NCBI GenBank assembly: GCA_003194525.1
Contig: NBIV01000119.1
Coordinates: forward strand, 62,001-126,000
DNA from: Gracilariopsis chorda
Taxonomy: Eukaryota > Rhodophyta > Florideophyceae > Gracilariales > Gracilariaceae
DNA length: 64,000 nt
Direction: 5' to 3'
The position numbers and the translations under genes are program-made. The notes under the pieces are model-generated. The model was not told where the DNA came from. It made no database searches and worked only from the letters and a program-made list of their open reading frames with translations. Positions 1 through 8,858 of the stretch are shown here, in pieces. Each line of letters begins with the position of its first letter. The stretch's first letter is position 1.

Positions 1-209
1 AACGCGGAAAGAACAATGGTACGGAACATGTCAGTCATTTGCAACGATCATGGAGTAGCACTCCAAGACCGCTGAATGCGCACTTCATCGGCAAACACCA
101 TGATGTAGACAAGTGGGGATCTGCTGACTTTCACAATCGACTTGGATTGGATACTGACCGCAGCCATGATCGATTTATGTAGTGCGGAAAGAAGCCGTGG
201 AGCAATTCC

Positions 210-941
210 ATGCATTTTTGTCAAGCAAAGGCTGCATCGGCCTCCGGGCATCGTCCGCCCAAGAACTCCGCAAAAAAACTAACACCGTTGCACGCCTGTG
301 CGGCTCGGGAACCCCGCTTTGTACAGTTGCCTTGTCTGTCGGCTCTCAACATGGACCCAACTGATGGCTTGATCTACCATGCAAGCATTAATGGCACAAA
401 GGTTTCCTCGCACTTGGACCCTGGTGCTTCGCACGCCTTCATGTCGCCCAATGCAGCATGGCGTTGCGTACTTACGTTACAGACCTTCAACTGCACTTCT
501 GCACAGCTTAATGACCGCAGTTTCGTACACTTTTTGCGTGAAACGAGAGCAATGGTCGCTCTGAACGACACATCCGTGGCTGTTTCGGTCTTCGTTATCG
601 CCATGAACGAAAACCACGAGGGCCTCTCACTCGTTACAGTAGCACGAGCATTTCTCGACATCATGAACCTCGCTATCGACTGGAAGACACATTAGATGAC
701 CATCAAGCACGCAGATGGCTCACACCTCACAGTATACTCTCGACACCGCGCCGCCGCGTCTAGTCGGTCCAAACCTGCTGTGATGAAAACAATATCATTC
801 AAGAGTCTTCGCAAGATTATCAAGCAACGAGCATGTGAGCTTTTCGCTGTACGCTTGCAGTCATCGACCGCTGTCGAATGCCATCCAGAGTTCACATCCC
901 TCGTTGATGAATACACCGACACATTCAAAACGGAACTGTAG
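210..941 (+). pseudogene. Ty3/gypsy remnant: gag end, aspartic protease, pre-RT linker
   Basis: This is a decayed fragment of a Ty3-type polyprotein. The reading frame runs from 210 to a TAG at 693-695 and then continues in the same frame to a TAG at 939-941. A retropepsin-like stretch with HLDPGASHAF is visible around residues 65-75; the usual D-T/S-G has become D-P-G. After the internal stop, the segment ending VDEYTDTFKTEL resembles the linker before the reverse transcriptase of Ty3 elements. The fragment stops next to the insertion site of copia-1 (TSD 944-948), and I could not find its continuation beyond 29954. The protease call rests on motif shape only. Confidence 0.6.
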
Positions 942-948
942 AGCAATG

Positions 949-1037
949 TGTCAAACAGAATTACAGTAGTCAGAAGAGTATAAGAGAAGCGACGACGACA
1001 TAGAAGTAAAGAGAAGAGCTAGTGCCTCTCACTCACA
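949..1037 (+). repeat. copia-1 5' LTR (89 bp)
   Basis: It starts TGTCAAACAG and ends CACTCACA. The copy at 29861-29949 has the same length, starts AGTCAAACAG (mutated first base) and has the same final 19 bases. The TSD CAATG lies directly outside both. An LTR of 89 bp is extremely short for a copia element. Confidence 0.85.
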
Positions 1038-1603
1038 GGTTATGGGCAATCGCTGACCACGACACACCACCTTACTACCACACGACGGATCTCCACAACC
1101 CCCGACTCGCTCAACTAGGAAGCGAACTCAGACAAGACCCCCGTATCTTTGAGCTTTTCGTTAACGCACTACTCACAGACAATGACTCACACCACGCCAC
1201 AGACACCACTCAACACATCACCACACCTTTCGCAGCCATGAAATCGGACAAAACACCATAAATACCCGAGCTAGATATAGCCAGCTACGCACTGTGATAC
1301 TCAGCTCTCAAAACATACGCGGTCATTATAGACTCCCTAACCTACTCAGCAATCCCAAACCTCTCACAGAAAAGTTGGCACTCAAGCTCTTCCATAACAC
1401 GCGCAACCGTCTACTCGCGGCTGTGCTAAGCAGTGTCTGTAACGACATACTTGGCCTCCTCTTAGTGTCAGAAGAGGAAACCACCCTCGACGACCTGGCC
1501 CAAAACATCGTGACATACATCAACCAGTCAACCGAGGAAGATCACTAATTCTTTAAAACAGAAGCCAAAAACATCCATTACTCATCGGACTCAACGATCG
1601 ATA
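1025..1603 (+). pseudogene. copia-1 gag, 5' part
   Basis: This is decayed copia gag upstream of solo LTR A. One frame reads from just inside the LTR to a TAA at 1259-1261. The frame continues through another stop and then shifts into the ORF at 1294-1548, which has a helical segment with LTEKLALKLFHNTRNRLLAA and IVTYINQSTEEDH. The latter resembles IDDYIKQPTEDHQ in the copia-2 gag near 46.42 kb (minus strand). No ATG start survives. The gene is cut at 1604-1608 by the TSD of solo LTR A and resumes at 3480. Confidence 0.6.
1038..1047 (+). promoter_or_regulatory. copia-1 primer-binding site, half initiator tRNA-Met type
   Basis: GGTTATGGGC begins at the first base after the 5' LTR. It is complementary to the anticodon stem-loop of eukaryotic initiator tRNA-Met (around CAU), not to a tRNA 3' CCA end. 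Drosophila copia and yeast Ty5 are known to prime from such an internal half-tRNA. The match length and its exact position are seen; the mechanism is inferred. Confidence 0.7.
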
Positions 1604-1608
1604 CCTCC

Positions 1609-3474
1609 TGCAGTGCAATGCACTTGACGCGACTTAGCAAAAATGTGGATTATACATCGCATGTATCTCGCGGGCATTGGGAACGGTGGTTGTGAGATAC
1701 ATTTTCCCTGCTGGGATGCACAACAGCAGTGGATAGGGGTCTGATGTGCACCAATACTTGGTAACCCGGAGGATATCGGGATAGATGGATGGTTCCATAG
1801 TAATTTCCCAGTATTTTCGGCTATTTTATTTTTGACATGTAGAGTATTTTCCTCATCAGAGGGCTCGTGCACCTTCCGATCTGCGAATTGCCTCGTGTGG
1901 GACGCAGCACACCCCAGTCTCAGACACCAAGGTCGTGATTACTTAGGTGATGGCTCCTCGCCATCACCTTCTCCTAGTAAAGGGTACTGAAGTTTATCCT
2001 TGAGGATTAATCTTTTTAGAGTTTCGGACCTGATACCTGCCGCCTACGTGACGTTTTTATCCTTGTCGGGAGAAACTACGGCTATTCGCGGTATTATCAA
2101 CTGCAGTGCAAACCTCATGAGAGGAGAGACACTCAAGGTGTTCGAAGCCTTGCTTCCTGAGTACGTAGCTTGGCTGGCAGAACCCTCCGTATAACACGGT
2201 TTCGGGTGTAAAACCGACTGTGACTTTTGGCACACCACGGAGGTGGGGGGTTGTTTTCAATATCCAGGTACTTCAAGAGTTGGTAAGTTCGGCGTAGAAG
2301 CCGTACAAACGGTAGTCCAAGTAGAAAAAAATGAAAACAAGAGATAAGGGAATCTGTAAGCAAGGCGCTATACAGATCCCAAAAGAAGGGTTCTCATAGC
2401 CACGAGAGAGACAAAATAACGAAGAAATAACCCTATACAGGGGCAGAAGAATGTCCTAAATACGCAAGAAAAACAACAGAAATAACACAAGTAAATAAAG
2501 TGGTACACTTCTGACCAGACCGCTTGGATGACCCTGAGGGGTTGGTACTACCGTGCAAAGTTGTGGTTCCTCCCGAATGGGATAAGAAAGCTCACGTAGG
2601 TGGCAGGCACCAGAGCCTACACTCTTCAAAGAGTAATCGTCAAGGATGAGCCTCAATTGCCTTTACTAGGAGGAGATGATGGCGAGGAGCCATCACCTAA
2701 GTAAGCACGCCCACTGTGTCTGACACTAGGGTGTGCAGGGCACCACACGTGGCACTTTCCAGATCTGGAGATGCACGAGCTTCTTAATGAGGAAACATAT
2801 CTAAAAATTAAAACTAAAACAGCCCAAATTACTGGGAAAGTTCTATGCAACCATCCTTCTATTCTGATATCCTCCAGGTTACCATATATTGATACACTTC
2901 AGACCCGTATCCACAGCCGCATGGCATTCCAGCAGGGACACTGTATCTCATAGCCAACGCTCTCAAATCACACGGGATACATGTGATATATGATACGCAT
3001 CTTCGCTACGTCACATGAAGTGCATTGCACTACATCAACCCCTCATGGTCACCTAGGCAAGACTGGTCCAAATTGTACCACTTTATCACTTTCGGTTTCC
3101 TGTTGCTTTTCCTGTGTCCCTAAGACATTCGTACGCCCCTGTATAGGGTTTTTCTTGGTTATTCGGTCTCTTTTGTAGCTATGAGAACCTCTTTTCTGGA
3201 ATCTGTACAGCGTTATGCTTACGGATTCTTTTCCTGTTTCGTCTCAATTTTTTTCCTCTCTGGGCTTCTGTTTCTACGGCTTCCATGCTAAACATACCAT
3301 ACCTTCACGCACTCCGGAACTAAAACGCCCACCTCCGTGGTATTTCCGAAGTCATCGTCGGTCTTATCCCCGACAACCGTGTGATACGGAGGGTTCTGCA
3401 AGCTGCGCTACCCACACAGGGAGCAAGGCCTCGAACACCTTGAATGCCTCCCCTCTCCTGAGTTTTGCACTACA
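1609..3474 (+). repeat. Solo LTR A, split by solo LTR B
   Basis: It begins TGCAGTGCAATGC and ends TTTTGCACTACA, with the 5-bp TSD CCTCC on both sides (1604-1608 and 3475-3479). It interrupts copia-1 gag. The two parts, 1609-2101 and 3040-3474, add up to about 928 bp and align with LTR B read on the opposite strand. The end (GCAAGGCCTCGAACACCTTG then TTTTGC-CTACA) resembles the end of the gypsy-1 LTR, so a Ty3-type family is likely. No internal retroelement sequence remains, as expected after LTR-LTR recombination. Confidence 0.85.
2102..3034 (-). repeat. Solo LTR B (933 bp) nested in LTR A
   Basis: Read on the minus strand it runs from TGTAGTGCAATGCAC to TTTGCACTGCA. The TSD TCAAC is at 2097-2101 and 3035-3039. 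It belongs to the same family as LTR A but is inverted, so 1609-2101 and 2600-3034 form long imperfect inverted repeats that could be mistaken for a foldback transposon. Confidence 0.88.
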
Positions 3475-3479
3475 CCTCC

Positions 3480-3770
3480 CTCGCAGAACATATCAAAGTT
3501 CGCCAACGGATGATTACCGCCAAGTACCCGGAGATTGCTTCTGAAGGAACGATCATTGACTTGGTCATCCCCAGCCTCAAATCTTCACCCTCGCTTACTC
3601 CAGTCCTTGGCCCAATCAAAGCCAACAAACCCACAACCATCAAAAGCTTCACCTGCGTCTTCAAATATTTGGCAGGACTATACCGCCCTGTTCACCTCGG
3701 ACCTGCCCCATACTCCGCCATGCCCAAAATCACCGGGAACTACGGAATAATACCACTAACATTCAGCTGA
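3480..3770 (+). pseudogene. copia-1 gag, 3' part
   Basis: Continuation of gag after solo LTR A. The segment from LAEHIKVRQRMITAKYPEIA to the stop at 3768-3770 aligns with the copia-2 gag on the minus strand at 46060-46413 (MIAAQYADIAEERTT...; shared PTTIKSFT / RMTIKNFT and ITGNYGI / ITGDYGT). It is the C-terminal half of a copia Gag. I see no CCHC zinc knuckle downstream in a continuous frame. Confidence 0.65.
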
Positions 3771-4166
3771 CAGCATCAGTATTCACGCATTCTGTTCAAG
3801 GGTCCCAGAATCCTCTTTCACCAGCTCTGGCGCTACCACAAAGCACTTGGGCGAAGCTTCAATCTTACGGACGCACAATGCATACACCCCAACCATCCCA
3901 AGTTCCAAGACCAGAAACCCCAAGCCCACATGGCCCATACTGGCCTCATGTTCCCCTCCTCCCCATCTCCACATTCGTACCCCCCACCCATCGAGCAGGC
4001 TCAATATCCACAGATCCCACCCCCACCACCCCCACCCCACAACCACATAAAAGTCACGTCGGAAGCTGGCGCCGAGACCAACGGTACGTTTATCCTACAC
4101 AGTGGAGCTCACCCATCACACACAATCCAGCCCACCTCAACCAGGACTTCCATCAAATAAACCCTC
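3771..4166 (+). pseudogene. copia-1 Pro-rich linker and protease start
   Basis: A proline- and histidine-rich linker is followed near 4080-4130 by TNGTFILHSGAHPSHTI. This matches the copia protease active-site form WILDSGAxxHM with the catalytic Asp changed to His. The equivalent copia-2 piece (minus strand, about 45.8 kb) reads SNGKFILDRRTYPTHI. The frame is closed by TAA at about 4158-4160, and solo LTR D begins at 4172. Confidence 0.55.
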
Positions 4167-4171
4167 CTAAC

Positions 4172-4846
4172 TGCTACATTTATGTACTATTTTACCTTTG
4201 TGTGAGTATAGGTAGCTCCAGCATCAGTTGTAACGTGTCTACTTTTTCTATTTTTATTCTACTCGATCTCCTGAAGAGATGCGTTACCTATTTAACATGT
4301 CTACCTGGCCTCAAAGCGGATTTGACATCTTTTGTGACATACTGTCAATCTGACATGACAACATTATAATGTCAGAAAAGCCCCGACCAACCACGTGGAC
4401 AAAGTTGGCTCCGAAATACACGTTGCCTACCACTTTCAACGTTGACAAACACCTCACATGGTACGGCAATGATCAAACGGTCATGGAAGGTTCCCGAGAG
4501 ACCCGTGCCAAGCCATCATGAGAAATTTGGGTTCATGCCAGATCCTCAAGGCCCTGTCTTTTGCTCATCCTTGCCAAGTCATAGAACAAGGCATCAGGTG
4601 GGGAATTCGCCAAGTCATCAAAACGGTTAGATCCGGCATTAAACCCCATAAACCACCCACATATGGGGGCCAACGAGAACACAAAGCATAATTCCGTTAC
4701 ACCCGGATGAATTCTTATTGACTAGTGGCATGGATAGAACTAGGCTAGACCCTCTATATAAACCCCGATGGATGCTCGGAACTTCAACTCGGATCATCAC
4801 CATCGACTTCCAACCAATCTCAACCATTGCACCTCTGTTTCTAACA
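4172..4846 (+). repeat. Solo LTR D (675 bp) in copia-1 protease
   Basis: It starts TGCTACATTTATG and ends TTTCTAACA, with TSD CTAAC at 4167-4171 and 4847-4851. Removing it rejoins the copia frame across the junction. A TATA-like CTATATAAACCC lies near 4757-4768, about 80 bases before the right end. The CTAACA end is typical of copia-type LTRs, but no full-length relative is in the window. Orientation is assumed from the TATA position. Confidence 0.75.
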
Positions 4847-4851
4847 CTAAC

Positions 4852-5978
4852 ACAGTCTGTCCCTGAACAGCCAACCCAGTGCACCCACAGTGGTCCATTT
4901 CAACTCCGCACGAACAAGCGTAAAACCATACGCACCCACGCCGTCGCGAACAGTCACCTCCAACACAATCTTATCTTCGTCCAAGATCTAGCGCGGCGAT
5001 ATGGAACAAGTCAATTTCACGGCCACACATGGCACGGTACTGAATATATACAAATCCCCCATAACAGTGCTTGCAACGGCCCGATGGACAGGGAACCACT
5101 ACTGCCTTAAAGGAAAAATAGTAGATCACATATCCGCCCTCACGGCACGCACCATACCACACACCATGCGTAAACGAAAACCAACACCCTTTGCAACCCC
5201 AAACGCACCCCTAAAATACCCTCCAACCTCCATGACATCCAAACAGCCACTATGTACCAATCACACCCTCCCACTCTCCCAACCGCGTACGAACCCTCCT
5301 AACGCCGCAATACTAAAATCCCTACACAACCTCAGTCACACACCCAGATGATCCAACGTACAACTCAACACTCACCAAGGGCCCCTCAAACTCAACCACG
5401 CACACCGTAGCAAATTAGCTCCCAAAGCCTCCAAATACCTCCTACCCACCATGCCCACCTCCATCCTACCCGACATTAAACTCCAATGCAGCGCATGCCA
5501 ACAGGCCAAAAGGCACCCCACACAACACAAAAGCAAACATGACGACTACCCCGTAGGCCACTTCGTCAGCTCAGATACCTGCGGATGCATACGACCCACA
5601 TCAACACATGGCAACAACCACATGCTACTCATGAAATGCACTACTAGCAAATTCGCTATAGCACACTTCCTAAAAGACCGGAAGCAGATACTCACACCCA
5701 TCGACACAACACTCCAACACATACTACAACATATGGGACACCCGCTCAGCCATTTCCGGTGCGAAAACGCAAAGGAATACCTTTCTAGTACCATGCAAGC
5801 AATTTACCACAAAAACAACGTCGTGCTACAACAGGGTACACTGCATCAGCCTCATAATAACGATATCGGGGAGCGGATCAACTGCAACATCATGGAATCA
5901 GTCCGTGCACTACTCCTCACTGCTGGCCTCGACGATACGTATTGGGAAGACGCCGCAAGAGACACCATCTTCAAATAA
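4852..5978 (+). pseudogene. copia-1 GAG-pre-integrase and integrase
   Basis: After LTR D the copia polyprotein resumes, with frame breaks at about 5110 and 5350-5450. The integrase part (5451-5978) has a zinc-binding CSACQQAKRH end, the first catalytic Asp in FVSSDTCGCI, the second site changed from D to E in FRCENAKEYL, and the Glu in IGERINCNIMESVRALL. It ends at a TAA at 5976-5978. The product would have inserted cDNA into the genome. The D-to-E change and the stops make it inactive. Confidence 0.75.
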
Positions 5979-6693
5979 AACATGCGCGACCATACCACCA
6001 TCAACACATCCACATACCAGCTCTGGTAGAAACAACCGCCCGCCATCACCCATCTATTCACTTTGGGCCAACTGGGAACCATCCCCGCATATGCTCCCAC
6101 AAAGAAACTGGAACAACGAGCAGACCCGGCATGCTACATGTATGCCACATCACTCATCCATGTCGTGGTACTAAATCTACGAAACAACACCTATTAAGAA
6201 CTCCGAGCCGCAAATTTACACCCATACCAGCGAAACAACGATCCGACTGCCACACGACAACGGCATTTACAGTCAAGGATTCGCATTGCCAGCCAATCCC
6301 AACCCATGTACGCATTGAAACACCCCCACCTGCAAATCTTGCTCAAGCCTGACTCTACTCCGACGCCCGTCACTGGCAAACGTCTCATGACAGAGAAATA
6401 GACAACCTCGACAACAACAAAAGCATCAAATGGCTACTTTTCGACTTTGAACTCCCCCGGAAGCTATCATACCCCTCTTTATGATATACCGATACAAGTG
6501 TTAGACATAGGAGCACTTTGTCCACAAACCAGCACACTGCAACCTCCGCGGCGATTTGATGCAGCCAGGCCTCCACTACGACCCGAAACATACAAGCATA
6601 TTCACCGATGACGGAACCACTCAACGCATGCTACTAGCGCTCCACGCCTCCCAAGAAGTACCGCTATAACACTTTCATATCCCGTCTGCTTAC
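5979..6693 (+). pseudogene. copia-1 linker between integrase and RT, decayed
   Basis: Short open pieces in all three plus frames correspond to the region between integrase and reverse transcriptase, for example FGPTGNHPRI and CYMYATSLI-like words. No domain can be called. It is kept as copia-1 because it lies between recognisable domains and no insertion boundary is visible. Confidence 0.4.
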
Positions 6694-7191
6694 TTGCACG
6701 AGCCATACAAACACGAGAAGCCAGTATACGTCAAGCAAATGACCCGCTCTGACGGCACATACAAACACAACAGCAAATATGCCGAACTAATGGGAAACCT
6801 GTATACATCACCCCCAGCAGCGTATTACTACAAACACGTACTGCAACAATTTCTAGAGTCGCTCGACTTCATCAAAACGGAACATGACCCTTGCCTTTAC
6901 ATCAAAAACACCCGCCACCGATACATAGTCATGAGCACGACTATAGATGACTTTCTTGTCTTACCATCAAAACAGGACCTCATTGACAGCTTTTACAACG
7001 CATCGCTTGGCAAATACACAGTTAGACGACTCGGAGCCCCCACACGATTCCTGAACTGGACTGTAACCCGCACGGACGAAGGCACCCACATTTCACAGCC
7101 ATATTCTATAGATGCCGTACTACACCAAACGGGAATGCAAGACTGCAACCCCACGCAAACACCTTACACCTCAATAACCGCCCTGGACTAA
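6694..7191 (+). pseudogene. copia-1 reverse transcriptase, part
   Basis: This ORF matches the second half of the copia RVT_2 domain: YLHEPYKHEKPVYVKQ (the A-Y-L-x-G/E-x-L region), then LESLDFIKTEHDPCLYI, and the catalytic loop as TTIDDFLVL (usually Y-V-D-D). The copia-2 counterpart at 42727-43038 reads TTIDGVQVL, with one Asp lost. The ORF ends at a TAA at 7189-7191. The first half of RT is degraded beyond recognition. Confidence 0.8.
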
Positions 7192-7197
7192 CAAGCA

Positions 7198-7832
7198 CCC
7201 ACATCATCACTAACGCCGAACGAACCCACCCAATTCCGACAGATACTCGGCGAGGTACTTTATATCACGGACAGTAATCGCCCAGATATAGCCTACGCAA
7301 CGAACAGAATGGTGCAACATATGTTCAACCCACAACAGCACCACAAACACGCCCTAAAATGCCTTCTCCGTTTTCTAAACGGGACCCGTACCCATGGACT
7401 ATGGTACCCAAAGCAATGCTCCGAAAACCGAACTGAATCTCTTCTTACCGTCTACAGCAATGCAGACTTTGCAGACGAGCAAAACCGCAAGTCCGTAACA
7501 GGAACCGTACACTGCCTCAGTGCATCACCAACTTCCTGGACATCCCAGAAACAAAATTTGGTTGCAGTCTCCACAACCAAGGCCGAATACATTGCCCCCA
7601 CCAATGCAAGGCACCATACTTCTTGGCTTACAAATCTTCTCCAAGACACATATAATGGCACCATACGCATATTCATCCACCACATTGACAACTGCTCAGC
7701 TATGATGATTGCAGAAAACCAGGCACCTACCAAGCAAAGAAAGTACATAGCCATCATTTCCTGCAATAAAAGGTGACGAATAACAACAATGAAGTAGCAA
7801 GAATCCTATCCACGGACATGAAGGTGAATATC
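7198..7832 (+). pseudogene. copia-1 RNase H, main part
   Basis: The C-terminal copia RNase H domain is visible: ILGEVLYITDSNRPDIAYA upstream, then VYSNADFADEQNRKSVTGTV (first Asp changed to Asn), SWTSQKQNLVAVSTTKAEYIA, and DNCSAMMIAENQ. The frame has a TGA at 7774-7776. The gene is cut at 7828-7832 by the gypsy-1 TSD; its last codons lie at 29720-29767. Confidence 0.8.
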
Positions 7833-8782
7833 TGTGGAGCAACGCTTTCGCGTTAGTGAGGAAGGACTCCCATTCTTGGGAAATGTCCGTGACCGGAGTG
7901 ATGTAATACCCCAGTTATGAAATTGATCCCTCTCGGGACGTGGCAAGAGCACCTGAGTGCAATGGCAAACCTGGACAGGTGGCATAGTTTAGCTCTGGTG
8001 ACAGATGGTCCGGTTCCAAATTTGGATGGTTAATTTAACGGTTGGCACAACTTGTGGCCCAGATAGTGGGAACTCTACGTGTATGGACCTCGAGAGGTGT
8101 GCACCAAATTAGTTAATTAGTTCAGTTTATTGTCGTGAAACCTACTTAGATAATGGCGGCTCCGCCGTCAGCTTCACCAGTAAATGGCAACCTTGGTTCT
8201 CGTTCGAGAAATACTCTTTGCAGAGGAAGGCTCTGGTACGATAGGCCATCGTAGGGATTACGACTCCTTGCGGAGAGTATCCACGAGTGGATTCCGTCTA
8301 CTATCCCCTTGGGAACACTCAGGCGTCACTACTGTTACAGTATCACCGTGTTCGGTATTGTTATCTATTCCACTGTCAGTCTTGGACTCCGCCCCGTATC
8401 GGGTTCATTCTCGTGGTGTGTATCGCCACTCTCCTTTGGGAAACACCAATACCACCTGTGTGGATTCGCTCCCGTCTCCGTGTCTGTTGCCGCTGTGTGC
8501 ACGCCCCGTCGCCACTTCACGTCGTGTTTCTCTTCCCTTTTAGGGCCCCCTTTCTCCTTCGCAGGATCCCCCGCTCAACACTCTCGTGTGATCCACTCCT
8601 AGAGACACACCCCATTTTCTGGGCCATTCCCGAACCTTTGGAGGTATAGCCAGAACCACTTTGGTCTTACACGCCAACTCGTACGTGGCGCAGAGGGCTC
8701 ACCACTGAGACACCATCCCCAAAGGGAGCGAGGTCTCCAACACCTTGAAGGTGCATCTCCCGTCACCGGGTTTTGCTCTACA
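7833..8782 (+). repeat. gypsy-1 5' LTR (950 bp)
   Basis: TGTGGAGCAACGC...TTTTGCTCTACA, with TSD ATATC directly upstream. It matches 28765-29714 over its full length without a gap. Several short plus-strand ORFs inside it (for example 8184-8543) are present in both LTR copies and look like chance frames in an LTR. Confidence 0.93.
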
Positions 8783-8784
8783 AG

Positions 8785-8798
8785 TGGTCTCCCGACCT
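8785..8798 (+). promoter_or_regulatory. gypsy-1 primer-binding site candidate
   Basis: TGGTCTCCCGACCT begins 2 bases after the 5' LTR; its TGG would pair with a tRNA CCA end. Gypsy-2 has TGGTCTCCTGACCT at the same place (22798-22811, minus strand), differing by one base. The matching position and sequence in two elements with unrelated flanks support the call. I could not name the tRNA. Confidence 0.65.
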
Positions 8799-8858
8799 AT
8801 AAATTGGGATTCTACTCTTTCGAGTTGTGTCGGTTGGTTCCCATTGCTGGGTTTCTAG

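Noticed and set aside
1597..3040. Foldback or MULE-type transposon with TIRs of about 400 bp
   Set aside because: The inverted arms are two LTRs of one family in opposite orientation. Each has its own TG...CA ends and 5-bp TSD, which explains the symmetry better.
8184..8649. ORFs of 97-120 codons in the gypsy-1 LTR
   Set aside because: They lie wholly within the LTR, appear in three overlapping frames and recur in the other LTR copy. No protein feature supports them.
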